Assembly: GCA_900316305.1 (NCBI GenBank)
Contig: ONCM01000017.1
Coordinates: 1 to 54,320, forward strand
DNA: 54,320 nucleotides
Direction: 5' to 3'
Source of the DNA: an uncultured Bacteroidales bacterium
GTDB taxonomy: Bacteria; Bacteroidota; Bacteroidia; Bacteroidales; WCHB1-69
Position numbers and translations under genes: made by a program. This document shows positions 15,480 to 23,855 of this stretch, one piece after another (positions within the stretch are counted from its first letter, which is position 1; each line of letters opens with the position of its first letter). The notes beneath the pieces were generated by a model that did not search any database, was not told the DNA's origin, and saw nothing but the letters and a program-made list of their open reading frames with translations.

Positions 15480-17771
15480 TTAGAAACGCCAGGTGACGCC
15501 AAAATAGTAAAGGAACGGCAGCTGATAAATGACATCATTTGTCGATCTGTTTACATAAAACACGTTCTTATAGTTATAAACATTGGTCATAGAAACGCTG
15601 ACTTCGAGGGTTTGGCGCTGGGTAAGGAAGAACTTCTTTTTCGCACCGAGGTCGAGGCGTTGGTAACTGGGCAGTCGGGCACCGTTGAATTCGGCCAGCA
15701 TGAAATAGACATCCTCGTTGACCGTGGTGTAGTCCTCGCTGAGGTTAGACGGGTCATAGTGCGGATAGAAGGCCTGAGTCTGCGTGAACGGGAATCCCGT
15801 ACCGAAGTTCCAACGGCAATTGATTTCCCAAGAACGACGTTTTCCGAAAGCGTAGGAGGCCACCAAGTTGATATTATGGCGACGGTCGAAATGCGGATAG
15901 TAGATGATCCTGCCGTCATTGCGCTTCACCCAGCCCAAGGAATAAACAAACCAAATATATACGCCTTTCTGCTCGTATTTGACGGAGATGTCACCGCCGT
16001 ATGCCTGTCCTTTTTCCCAGATGAATTCGCTATCTTCATCCGTCATTTTGTAACGATTGGCGGAAATCAGTTGGGAGAAATTCTTGAAGTAACCTTCAAT
16101 GTTGATACTCAACGGGTTGATGGGGTCATATTCCAAACCGAGAATCACGTGCTGCGATTTCTGCAGACGACCTTTGATCTCTTGGTCGCTGTTCAACATG
16201 GTGCTAGGTAGCAAATCCTCATCCAACGGCGAGGAGATAAAACCGTTGAACAGACTGACCACATCTTGGTCGGAGCTGATTGCCACGAGGTTTTGGGAGT
16301 ACATGCCCGCCGCCATTTTCAGGCGTAAATTCTTGAGTATGTTATATTTGATAGCTAAACGCGGTTCGGGAGAAACCTCGCCGAGCGAATAGTAATACTG
16401 CAGTCTGAAACTCGGTTCGATCAACAGTTTATTGCGGAAATTGTATTTGTATTTGACGAAAATGGACATGTCAGTGGTGTGGTCCTCAATTTCGCGCAAT
16501 GAATTATATATGGTGTAATACTGGTAGTCCGTGTTGTAACCAACCACATCAATACCCATCTTTAAGAAGCTGTTACCCAAGTAGTAATTGAAGCCCAAGT
16601 CGAAAGTGAAACCGCCCATGGAACTCTTTTTGGGTTTATAGTTGATATCGTGGAGTTCGGATTCGTATTTGGAATAGGCCAGAGAGCCCTCAATGGTGGT
16701 GGGAGCATCACCGGGTACAATGAGGAAATTAGTCCCGATGCCCCAGTTGTTCCATCCGTAATTAGCTATAGAACTGTATTTTACACGATCGTCATAGTTG
16801 AAACCAAACAGATTCCAGCGGGTACCGTTTTTCGAAGCAAGCGTGATTTTGCCATAAAGATCCAGGAAGCTGTAGGGTAGTCCTTCGGGATTTTCGACGT
16901 AGGGATAGAACACTTTGGAGGAGTGGTTGAGGAAAGATCCTTTTCCGGAAAGGATGAAGCTGAGGGAGGTTTTGCGGTCGTCCTTGAGCTTCACCAGGGG
17001 ACCTTCGAGAAGAAGCTGGGCACCGATATTGCTGACATCGACCTTACCAGCAAGCCGTTTCATGTTACCGTCGCGGGTTTTGATGTCCATCACCGAGGAG
17101 ATTCTGCCGCCGAACTCCGCTCCGAAACCGGCGGTATAGACATCCGCACTGCTCATGATGTCCATGTCAAAAACGGAGAAAATGCCTATGGAGTGGAACG
17201 GGTTGAAAAGGATGACACCGTCGAGAAGCAGCATATTCTGCACAGGAGTACCGCCGCGCACGTAGAGTTGTCCGCCTTGGTCGCCTGTGGAGATGATACC
17301 GGGGAGCACTTGCAGATATTGTGCGAAATCGGGTTGTCCGCCGATAGCCGGCATCTTGCTCATGTCTTTCGGGGTAACGCTGATGACAGCGGTGCGGGTT
17401 TCCTGTTCCTTGCGGGTGTTCTCGCCCACAATCTGCACAGCGTCAAGTGTTTGCGAACTTGGAGAGACCGTGTATCGTTTGGTTATGGTACCGTTGCTTG
17501 AAAAAACAACTGTGTCCAAAAGATCTACGTAGCCCAGTTGAGAGACTTTTACGGTGTAGGTTCCTGCAGGTATTTTGTTGATGAGGAACGCACCCGAAAC
17601 GTCCGACAGAGCACCGTAGGTGGTGCCCATCAGCTGGATAGTACAATAGGGCAGGATTTCGCCCGTGGACTCATCATATGTGAAACCTTTGAGGACGGCA
17701 TTCTGTGCAAAACCGGCGAATGCCATGAAAAATAACAGAATAAAGAGAGTACAATTGTTTTTTATAGTCAT
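15480..17771 (-). CDS. TonB-dependent outer-membrane receptor with N-terminal carboxypeptidase-regulatory-like domain
   Basis: 763 residues: signal peptide (cleavage after FAGFAQ), then an Ig-like CarbopepD_reg domain (~25-105, LKGFTYDESTGEILPYCTIQLMGTTYG ... SQLGYVDL), then a plug (~125-235, with LQVLPGIISTGDQGGQLYVRGG and NMLLLDGVILFNPFHSIG), then a 22-strand-type barrel with a terminal aromatic (VTWRF). Such receptors import large substrates or interact with them at the outer membrane using ExbB/ExbD/TonB energy. No SusD partner lies next to it, so a SusC role is not indicated. A small T9SS-sorted protein is encoded 27 bp upstream, probably in the same operon. Confidence 0.92.
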   Translation of the reverse strand: MTIKNNCTLFILLFFMAFAGFAQNAVLKGFTYDESTGEILPYCTIQLMGTTYGALSDVSGAFLINKIPAGTYTVKVSQLGYVDLLDTVVFSSNGTITKRYTVSPSSQTLDAVQIVGENTRKEQETRTAVISVTPKDMSKMPAIGGQPDFAQYLQVLPGIISTGDQGGQLYVRGGTPVQNMLLLDGVILFNPFHSIGIFSVFDMDIMSSADVYTAGFGAEFGGRISSVMDIKTRDGNMKRLAGKVDVSNIGAQLLLEGPLVKLKDDRKTSLSFILSGKGSFLNHSSKVFYPYVENPEGLPYSFLDLYGKITLASKNGTRWNLFGFNYDDRVKYSSIANYGWNNWGIGTNFLIVPGDAPTTIEGSLAYSKYESELHDINYKPKKSSMGGFTFDLGFNYYLGNSFLKMGIDVVGYNTDYQYYTIYNSLREIEDHTTDMSIFVKYKYNFRNKLLIEPSFRLQYYYSLGEVSPEPRLAIKYNILKNLRLKMAAGMYSQNLVAISSDQDVVSLFNGFISSPLDEDLLPSTMLNSDQEIKGRLQKSQHVILGLEYDPINPLSINIEGYFKNFSQLISANRYKMTDEDSEFIWEKGQAYGGDISVKYEQKGVYIWFVYSLGWVKRNDGRIIYYPHFDRRHNINLVASYAFGKRRSWEINCRWNFGTGFPFTQTQAFYPHYDPSNLSEDYTTVNEDVYFMLAEFNGARLPSYQRLDLGAKKKFFLTQRQTLEVSVSMTNVYNYKNVFYVNRSTNDVIYQLPFLYYFGVTWRF

Positions 17772-17798
17772 AAAAACAAACGATAGAATAAAAAGTAG

Positions 17799-18284
17799 CT
17801 ATTTTCTGACGACTTTGAAAGTTTTTAAGGATTGGTTTCCAGATTTCAGTTCCAGCAGGTAGTTGCCTGTTGCATAGTGGCCGATTTGGAAAGTGGTCAG
17901 GTCACTCGTGACATTGACGACTTGCAGCAATTTGCCGTTGCCGTCGAACAGGTATGCCTGCAGGCCATCGTTAGGGATTTCGAAACCGTTGAGTTCCAAT
18001 TGTGCAAGGTTCTCCGTGGGGTTCGGATAGACCTTTGCGTTAAGGGTAATCCCCGGATAATGGTTCACTCCGACGGTCATGATTTCGTAAGGCTGTTGCA
18101 CGCCTTCTGCAACGGAAATAGACCCGTTATTGTTGGAGGCTGTGCTTGCGGCAACTTGTCCTACCGTATAACTGACACTGCCTGTGTTGCTTTGAGCGTC
18201 CCCACCTACGGGTACCAAAGCACTTTGCGCATACATGAACGCAGCGGATAAACCAAAAACCAATAATAAAGCTACTTTTTTCAT
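17799..18284 (-). CDS. Small secreted protein with T9SS type A sorting domain
   Basis: 161 residues: signal peptide (cleavage after AAFMYAQ), a short module of ~50 residues (GGDAQSNTGSVSYTVGQVA ... SVAEGVQQPYEI) and a T9SS CTD (AKVYPNPTENLAQLEL ... YLFDGNGKLLQ ... ATGNYLLELKSGNQSLKTFKVVRK). The GSVSYTVGQ and GVQQPYEI pattern is one I know from many small Bacteroidota surface proteins of unknown role. It precedes the TonB-dependent receptor by 27 bp on the same strand, and a -7 box lies 23 bp before its start. Confidence 0.85.
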   Translation of the reverse strand: MKKVALLLVFGLSAAFMYAQSALVPVGGDAQSNTGSVSYTVGQVAASTASNNNGSISVAEGVQQPYEIMTVGVNHYPGITLNAKVYPNPTENLAQLELNGFEIPNDGLQAYLFDGNGKLLQVVNVTSDLTTFQIGHYATGNYLLELKSGNQSLKTFKVVRK

Positions 18285-18307
18285 AAAGCTGATATTTTTA
18301 GAAACGG

Positions 18308-18315
18308 CAAAAATA
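18308..18315 (-). promoter_or_regulatory. -7 box TATTTTTG for the small T9SS protein and receptor
   Basis: Exact TAnnTTTG match on the minus strand, 23 bp before the ATG at 18284. Confidence 0.65.
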
Positions 18316-18354
18316 CGATTTTTTTATTACTTCGGGCATATTTTTTTGAGGGAC

Positions 18355-18390
18355 AAAGAAAAAGGCAGACTTTAGCAGTCTGCCCTTTCT
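18355..18390 (-). terminator. Rho-independent terminator after serA
   Basis: Stem GGCAGAC/GTCTGCC (18364-18370, 18378-18384), 7-nt loop, with a T-rich run on the minus strand. It closes the serC-serA unit. Confidence 0.8.
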
Positions 18391-18414
18391 TATAAAAAAT
18401 AGCGGTATGGACGA

Positions 18415-19332
18415 TTATTTGTTCACTTGGAACTTTTTATCGCCATTGACAAAGAAGTTTACGATTTGGGTGGCAGCGGCCAGACCGGCGTTCATGTTGG
18501 CTTCAGCGGTTTCAGCACCCTGTTTTTTCGGGGTGGCGAAGAAGCGTTTTTCGAATTTGTTGAATTCGTCCAATGCGTCGGGGGCGATGTCGGTGCAATA
18601 TTTGAGGTCTTCTCTCTCAGCCATGAGGGCGAGGAGTTCTTCCTCATTGATGACCTCCTTGCGGGCGGTGTTGATCACGCAGCCGCCTTTGGGCATAAGA
18701 CCCACAAGTGCCTTGTTGATGGACTTTTTGGTCTGGTCGTTGGCGGGGATATGCAGGGAGATGTAGTTGCAGTTCTTGTACATTTCCTCCAGGGTGGCGG
18801 GAACGACAACGCCTTCAGCTTCCATTTTCTCTTTCGGGACAAACGGGTCGAAAGCCCAGACTTCCATACCGAGGGCGCGGGCCTTTTCAGCCACGAGGCG
18901 ACCGACGTTACCGTAAGCTTGGATACCGACTTTTTTGCCTTTGAGCTCGGCACCGGTGCCGGGTTTGAAGGTGTTGCGGGCCATGTAGATCATCATGCCG
19001 AGGGCGAGTTCTGCCACAGCATTGGAGTTTTGGCCGGGGGTATTCATTGCCACGATGTTGTTGGCGGTGCAGGCGGCGAGGTCGAGGTTGTCGAAGCCGG
19101 CGCCGGCGCGAACGACCACCTTGAGGTTCTTGGCGGCGTCAATGACTTGGGCCGTCACCTTGTCGGAACGGACAATCATGGCGTCCACGTCTGCCACAGC
19201 GGCGTACAGCTGCTCAGGAGTTTCGTACTTCTCCAGCAGAACCAGTTCATAACCAGCTTTTTCCACAATAGCGCGAATGCCATCGACAGCAGCTTTCGCG
19301 AAAGGTTTTTGGGTTGCAACTAATACTTTCAT
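18415..19332 (-). CDS. serA: D-3-phosphoglycerate dehydrogenase (short form)
   Basis: 305 residues, the short SerA form without regulatory ACT domain. It catalyses the first step of serine synthesis, 3-phosphoglycerate to 3-phosphohydroxypyruvate, with NAD. Visible are VVRAGAGFDNLDL, TPGQNSNAVAELALG, the nucleotide-binding loop VGIQAYGNVGRLV and NTARKEVINEEEL with the catalytic Arg. The segment that normally carries the catalytic His (usually PHIGAST) reads TPKKQGAETAEAN, so the His is replaced. I recall the same TPKK form in Bacteroides homologues, so this is probably a lineage variant and not decay. It follows serC across a repeat block. Confidence 0.92.
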   Translation of the reverse strand: MKVLVATQKPFAKAAVDGIRAIVEKAGYELVLLEKYETPEQLYAAVADVDAMIVRSDKVTAQVIDAAKNLKVVVRAGAGFDNLDLAACTANNIVAMNTPGQNSNAVAELALGMMIYMARNTFKPGTGAELKGKKVGIQAYGNVGRLVAEKARALGMEVWAFDPFVPKEKMEAEGVVVPATLEEMYKNCNYISLHIPANDQTKKSINKALVGLMPKGGCVINTARKEVINEEELLALMAEREDLKYCTDIAPDALDEFNKFEKRFFATPKKQGAETAEANMNAGLAAATQIVNFFVNGDKKFQVNK

Positions 19333-19364
19333 TATTTATCGGATTAAAAGTTAAATACTTTACT

Positions 19365-19411
19365 TTGGCTTTTGGCTAATAGCCAATAGCTAATGGCCAA
19401 AAGCTAAACTA
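19365..19411. repeat. 7-bp tandem word block (TTGGCTTTTGGCTAATAGCC) forming a hairpin
   Basis: Block between serC and serA. GCTTTTGGC (19368-19376) pairs perfectly with GCCAAAAGC (19397-19405). The serC stop (19409-19411) is at its edge. Confidence 0.8.
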
Positions 19412-20527
19412 TTTGTTTGCTTTTTCGAAGTCCTGCATGCAAGCCACGAGAGCCTCAACGTCTTCGACGGTGCAAGCGTTGTAGAGGGAAGCACGGAAGC
19501 CGCCGACGGAGCGGTGACCCTTGATGCCGACCATGCCGCGCTCTTTGGCGAAGGCCATGAAAGCATCCTGCTTGTCCTCGTAGCCGGGAGCCATCACCCA
19601 GCAGTGGTTCATGATGGAACGGTCAGCCTTGTCGGCGACGGTGCCCACGAACATGCTGTTGCGGTCGATTTCTTCGTACAGCAGGCTGGATTTCTTCAGG
19701 TTGATCTTGTTCATTTCAGCGACACCGCCGATGGTGTTCTTGAGCCAGGTGAGGGTTTCGTGCATTACGAAGATGGGGAGCACGGGAGGAGTATTGAACA
19801 TGGAGATGTTCTTGGCTTCCTCAGCGGCGTGGGTGCGGTAGTCGATCATGGTGGGCAGCGGGTTCATATAGGCGCGGTCACCAATGTTGCCGAGGATGTC
19901 CTTGCGCACGATGACGAAGGTGACACCGGCAGGGCCGACGTTCTTCTGAGCACCACCGTAGATGAGACCGTATTTGGTCACATCGACGGGACGGCTCATG
20001 ATGTCGGAGGACATGTCAGCGACGAGCATCACATTGTTGCACTCAGCAGCGGTGAAATCTTTGCGGATTTCGGTGCCGTAGATGGTGTTGTTGGTAGTGA
20101 TGTGGAAATAGTCGGCATCAGCGGGGACGGTCCAACCTTTCGGAATATAATTATAGGTCTTGTCCTCAGAAGAAGCGACGATTTCGGTGGTACCGAAGTT
20201 TTTGGCTTCCTTAGCGGCTTTCTTAGCCCAGACACCGGTTTGGAGGTAAGCGGCTTTGGTCTTCAGCAGGTTGGCGGGCACCATGAAGAACTGGGTGCTG
20301 GCACCACCACCGAGGAAGAGCACCTCGTAGTTGTCGGGGATGTTGAGCAAATCGCGCCACAGTTGGCGGGTCTCAGCCATCAATCTTTCCCAACCGGGGG
20401 TACGGTGGGAGATCTCCATCAAACCGATTCCGGTGTTGTCAAAATTGCGGATTGCGTTGATTGTGGACTCAACAGCTTCTTTCGGGAGGACGCAAGGTCC
20501 TGCGTTAAAATTGTGTACTTCTTTCAT
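19409..20527 (-). CDS. serC: Phosphoserine aminotransferase
   Basis: 372 residues beginning [15 protein letters not shown], the typical SerC start; an alternative ATG two codons earlier (20533) is possible. PLP-enzyme features: [14 protein letters not shown] for the phosphate-binding loop and [12 protein letters not shown] with the Schiff-base Lys. It converts 3-phosphohydroxypyruvate and glutamate to phosphoserine and 2-oxoglutarate, the step after SerA, encoded next on the same strand. The C-terminal [17 protein letters not shown] is characteristic. Confidence 0.97.
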   Translation of the reverse strand: MKEVHNFNAGPCVLPKEAVESTINAIRNFDNTGIGLMEISHRTPGWERLMAETRQLWRDLLNIPDNYEVLFLGGGASTQFFMVPANLLKTKAAYLQTGVWAKKAAKEAKNFGTTEIVASSEDKTYNYIPKGWTVPADADYFHITTNNTIYGTEIRKDFTAAECNNVMLVADMSSDIMSRPVDVTKYGLIYGGAQKNVGPAGVTFVIVRKDILGNIGDRAYMNPLPTMIDYRTHAAEEAKNISMFNTPPVLPIFVMHETLTWLKNTIGGVAEMNKINLKKSSLLYEEIDRNSMFVGTVADKADRSIMNHCWVMAPGYEDKQDAFMAFAKERGMVGIKGHRSVGGFRASLYNACTVEDVEALVACMQDFEKANK

Positions 20528-20582
20528 AACCAATAATATACGTTACTTTTATAAAGATGAATAATGAAATTTTTCGATTCGG

Positions 20583-20590
20583 CAAAGATA
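20583..20590 (-). promoter_or_regulatory. -7 box TATCTTTG for serC-serA
   Basis: Exact TAnnTTTG match on the minus strand, 55 bp before the serC start at 20527. Confidence 0.65.
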
Positions 20591-20693
20591 CAAAAAAAGC
20601 GCGTGATAAGGTGGATTTTAGTCCGTTAAATTTTTTTTTGAGAAAATGGTTTGTGGATTAAAAAAAATTGTATTTTTACACCCTGAAATTTTC

Positions 20694-20781
20694 GGAGAGA
20701 TGGCCGAGTGGTCGAAGGCGCGCGCCTGGAGAGCGCGTAAGCGCCAAAAGCGCTTCATGGGTTCGAATCCCATTCTCTCCG
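20694..20781 (+). tRNA. tRNA-Ser (GGA)
   Basis: 88 nt with the long variable arm of class II tRNAs. Acceptor GGAGAGA pairs with TCTCTCC; anticodon stem CGCGC/GCGCG encloses CTGGAGA with anticodon GGA; variable arm around AAGCGCCAAAAGCGCTT; T loop GTTCGAATC. CCA is not encoded. It lies 66 bp upstream of exbB. Confidence 0.95.
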
Positions 20782-20847
20782 CTAGACCTAAAGGTTTGAA
20801 AATCAATAAAGTAAAAATAATTTAATTTCAACAAATCAAAATCAATT

Positions 20848-21666
20848 ATGAAAAAGCTTATCGCCTTACTTACCGTTTTCGGTTTCTTAACCTTCGGTAT
20901 TGCAAACACAGCATTTGCTCAAAAACAACAAGAATCTGCCGAAAATGCCGCCACCGAGCAGGTTGCGGAAGAGGTCGCTGAGGCTGCTCCCGCCGCCGCA
21001 CAGGCAGAACTGACATCTGATCCCGATGAAGCCATCAACCAAAGTTTACATTATACTTTGAAAGACAAATTCATCCAGGGTGGTGCCGTGTGGATGACCC
21101 CTGTGTTGATTTGCTTGATCTTAGGTTTGGCTTTCGTCATTGAGCGTATTTTCTACCTCAACCTTTCTTCTGTCAATTCCAAGAAATTACTCGACAAAAT
21201 TGAAGACACTATTAAGACCAAGGGTGTCGGCGCCGCCAAGGAACTCTGCCGCGACACGAAAGGCCCCCTCGCCGCTGTCTTCTATCAAGGTCTCGACCGT
21301 TATGATGAAGGTCTCGAATCCGTTGAGAAATCCCTCACCTCTTACGGTGCCGTCCAAATGGCTAAGCTGGAAAACAATATGACTTGGATCAGCCTGTTCA
21401 TCGCCCTCGCTCCTTCCTTGGGATTCTTGGGAACCGTCATCGGTATGGTGCAGGCATTCGATGATATCGAGCGCGCAGGTGATATCTCCCCGACCATCGT
21501 CGCTGGTGGTATGAAAGTGGCTTTGTTGACCACCGTGTTCGGTTTGATCACCGCCATGATCCTCCAAGTGTTCTACAACTACCTCCTTACCCGTATCGAC
21601 GCCATCGTCAATGACATGGAAGATGCTACCATCTCCTTCATGGATATTCTCGTTAAAAACAAATAA
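20848..21666 (+). CDS. exbB: ExbB/TolQ/MotA-family proton channel protein
   Basis: 272 residues. An N-terminal signal-like segment ending TAFAQ is followed by an Ala/Glu-rich low-complexity stretch (~25-65), then a membrane segment (~78-100, WMTPVLICLILGLAFVIERIFYL), a cytoplasmic loop, and two more membrane segments (~176-198, LFIALAPSLGFLGTVIGMVQAF; ~222-245, GMKVALLTTVFGLITAMILQVFY) matching ExbB. With ExbD it converts proton flow into work on TonB. First gene of exbB-unknown-exbD-exbD. The cleavable-looking extension is common in Bacteroidota ExbB. Confidence 0.93.
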   Translation: MKKLIALLTVFGFLTFGIANTAFAQKQQESAENAATEQVAEEVAEAAPAAAQAELTSDPDEAINQSLHYTLKDKFIQGGAVWMTPVLICLILGLAFVIERIFYLNLSSVNSKKLLDKIEDTIKTKGVGAAKELCRDTKGPLAAVFYQGLDRYDEGLESVEKSLTSYGAVQMAKLENNMTWISLFIALAPSLGFLGTVIGMVQAFDDIERAGDISPTIVAGGMKVALLTTVFGLITAMILQVFYNYLLTRIDAIVNDMEDATISFMDILVKNK

Positions 21667-21722
21667 TAAAGGTATAAAGCCTTAATATATTATATATACA
21701 ATAATTTTTAAAACGTTGTATA

Positions 21723-22673
21723 ATGAATAATAGAATAATCAATATCGTCATATTTGTGGTCGCTATCCTGGCGTGCTGTGTGGCTATTGCATTCTCTTTC
21801 TTCTCATTCGACAGTGACAAGAAAGACAGCTACATCCAAGTGCAGGAAGTGAAAGCCCAGACACCTCAGATGGTGACGGACTTCGAGACGGCCACCGTGC
21901 AGACCCTCCCCAATGTCATTGAAAAATATCAGAAAGAGACCGCCGAAAGAAGTGAGAAGCAGAAAGATGTCCAGATGGAAAAGGATATTCTCTACACCTA
22001 TCTTCAAGATCTGAAGAATCTGGATGAGAACAGCTTCGAAACCTATAAGGCCAATTTCCCTCAACGTTCTGCTGCCTTGTTCGCCAAATCCCAGAACAAA
22101 CAGAAATATGTGGACGGTTTCAATAAGGTGCAATCTTTCAAAGATCTGGATAAATATATCGAAGAAGTAAATGCTGATTACGCTCAGATCAAGCAGGACT
22201 ATCTGGTGGAACGCAATTACATCAAATCCGCCAACGCTTTGATCAACAAGGCTGTGGCTATCGATGGTAATGCATCCGAATCCAAGAAAGCCAGCGAGAT
22301 GGAATCCTTCCAGACCGATCTGAAGAGCTTCGGCAAGAGCGCTCGTCTGCAGAACTTCTTCATCGTCCTGACCTACATCCTCGGTATCGGCGCCCTCGTC
22401 TTGATGCTGTTCTTCCTGTTGGCCAACATGATCACCAACTTCAAGACCTCCTACAAGATTCTGGTGGGTCTGCTTTTCTTGGTTGTGACTTTCTTTATCG
22501 GCTATCTGGTCGGTACTCCTACCCTCAGTCCTTCAGCTATCAAAGCGGGTATGACCGGTTCCGGATACAAGATGGTGAATGCAGCCTGCTTCACAGTCTA
22601 TGTGTGTTTGTTTGTCGCAGTAGCTTCTATTATTGTGACATTAATTATGAACGCTGTTAAAAATAGAAATTAA
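21723..22673 (+). CDS. Unknown membrane protein embedded in the exbB-exbD operon
   Basis: 316 residues. One membrane segment at ~7-28, then a ~180-residue charged, helix-rich region (about 35-205) likely to form coiled coils, then three membrane segments (~211-236, 244-263, 287-311). I recognise no family. It lies 56 bp after exbB and ends one base before the first exbD start, so it is translated with the channel proteins. A structural or regulatory subunit of this Exb complex is the simplest inference. Confidence 0.8.
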   Translation: MNNRIINIVIFVVAILACCVAIAFSFFSFDSDKKDSYIQVQEVKAQTPQMVTDFETATVQTLPNVIEKYQKETAERSEKQKDVQMEKDILYTYLQDLKNLDENSFETYKANFPQRSAALFAKSQNKQKYVDGFNKVQSFKDLDKYIEEVNADYAQIKQDYLVERNYIKSANALINKAVAIDGNASESKKASEMESFQTDLKSFGKSARLQNFFIVLTYILGIGALVLMLFFLLANMITNFKTSYKILVGLLFLVVTFFIGYLVGTPTLSPSAIKAGMTGSGYKMVNAACFTVYVCLFVAVASIIVTLIMNAVKNRN

Positions 22674-22674
22674 C

Positions 22675-23262
22675 ATGAGTAAAAGAAAAACCCCGGGCTT
22701 GAATACGGGTGCAATGTCAGATATTTCCTTTCTGCTGTTGACCTTCTTCCTGCTTACCTCCTCCATTAACACGGAGCAAGGTATCCCGAGAAAGTTGCCG
22801 CCGCCAAAAGCTGACGACGCGAAGGAGCAGAAAGTGGATATCAACAAGAGAAACGTTCTGAACGTGTTGGTGAACTTCCGTGACGAGATCTCTGTGAACG
22901 GTGATGTTATCCTGATTACCGATCTGAAGTCCAGAGCCAAAGAGTTTTTCGCAAACCCCGCCAACGACCCGAACCTTCCGGAAAAAGTCAGCAAACCTAT
23001 TGATGGTATCGGCGACTTCCAGGTGTCAAAGGGCGTTGTGTCTCTGACGAACGACCAGGGAACGAGTTACAATATGTACGTGCAGGTGCAGAACGAGTTG
23101 CAGCGTGCTGTCAATGAGTTGCGTGACGAGACCGCGTTGCAGTATTTCGGCAAGAAATACGAAGCACTGGATTCCGCCGCACAACGTGCTGTCACCACCG
23201 CTATTCCGATGAGCATCTCCGAGGCCCCGCCAATCGACTACGGTTCCAATGGCGCACAATAA
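22675..23262 (+). CDS. exbD: ExbD/TolR-family protein, first copy
   Basis: 195 residues with the ExbD layout: short cytoplasmic start (MSKRKTPGLNTGA), then MSDISFLLLTFFLLTSSINTEQG in which the Asp of MSDI is the conserved proton-carrying residue of the single membrane helix, then a periplasmic domain. The periplasmic part has an insert (NDPNLPEKVSKPIDGIGDFQVSK) that makes it longer than E. coli ExbD (141 aa). Separated by one base from the unknown protein and by 18 bp from the second exbD. Confidence 0.92.
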   Translation: MSKRKTPGLNTGAMSDISFLLLTFFLLTSSINTEQGIPRKLPPPKADDAKEQKVDINKRNVLNVLVNFRDEISVNGDVILITDLKSRAKEFFANPANDPNLPEKVSKPIDGIGDFQVSKGVVSLTNDQGTSYNMYVQVQNELQRAVNELRDETALQYFGKKYEALDSAAQRAVTTAIPMSISEAPPIDYGSNGAQ

Positions 23263-23280
23263 CCTTTAAAACGCAAGATT

Positions 23281-23766
23281 ATGTCAAGATTCAGAAAAGA
23301 AGGAAAAAAAGAGACACCCGAACTCAACATGGGTTCCATGTCTGATATTATCTTCATGTTTTTGTTCTTCTTCATGGTGATCACCACCATGCGTGAAGCG
23401 TCCTTGAAGGTTCATTTCACGCCGCCTAAGGCTACTGAAATTCAGAAACTGGAGAAAAAGTCCCTTGTGGCTAATATCTACATAGGTGCTCCTATCAACA
23501 AAAACGAGAACACGCTTCCTCCCGGAGAGGTTTCTGTTCAGCTGAATGACCAAACGATCAAGTCTGAAGATTTGGTTCGCGATGTGCGCGAGTTCATCGG
23601 TACCGAGAAAGAGTCCCGCGACGCTCAAGATAGAGACCGTCTGACTTTCTCCCTGAAAGTGGACCAAGATGTCCAGATGAGATATGTGAATACGATCAAA
23701 CAAGAGTTGCGTAAGAATAATGCCTTAAAAATTAATTACGCAGCCGGTAAGAAAGTAACAAATTAA
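23281..23766 (+). CDS. exbD: ExbD/TolR-family protein, second copy
   Basis: 161 residues starting MSRFRKEGKKETPELNMGS, then MSDIIFMFLFFFMVITTMRE with the conserved membrane Asp, then a periplasmic domain. Two different exbD genes next to one exbB is frequent in Bacteroidota and suggests a mixed ExbD dimer. A hairpin follows the stop and no tonB gene is in this cluster. Confidence 0.92.
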   Translation: MSRFRKEGKKETPELNMGSMSDIIFMFLFFFMVITTMREASLKVHFTPPKATEIQKLEKKSLVANIYIGAPINKNENTLPPGEVSVQLNDQTIKSEDLVRDVREFIGTEKESRDAQDRDRLTFSLKVDQDVQMRYVNTIKQELRKNNALKINYAAGKKVTN

Positions 23767-23778
23767 TATTGAATACCG

Positions 23779-23824
23779 AATTTCAGGGCGGTGTGCACAT
23801 CGTCCTGAAATTTTCAGTTTTAAA
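23779..23824 (+). terminator. Terminator-like hairpin after the exb operon
   Basis: AATTTCAGG pairs with CCTGAAATT across a 16-nt loop (23779-23812), followed by a short T-rich stretch. Confidence 0.6.
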
Positions 23825-23855
23825 AAATCATTAGTATTAACCAAAATCATAAGTT

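Noticed and set aside
15480-17771. SusC of a polysaccharide utilisation locus
   Set aside because: No susD, glycoside hydrolase or sugar regulator is adjacent, and the length (763) is shorter than typical SusC (~1000).
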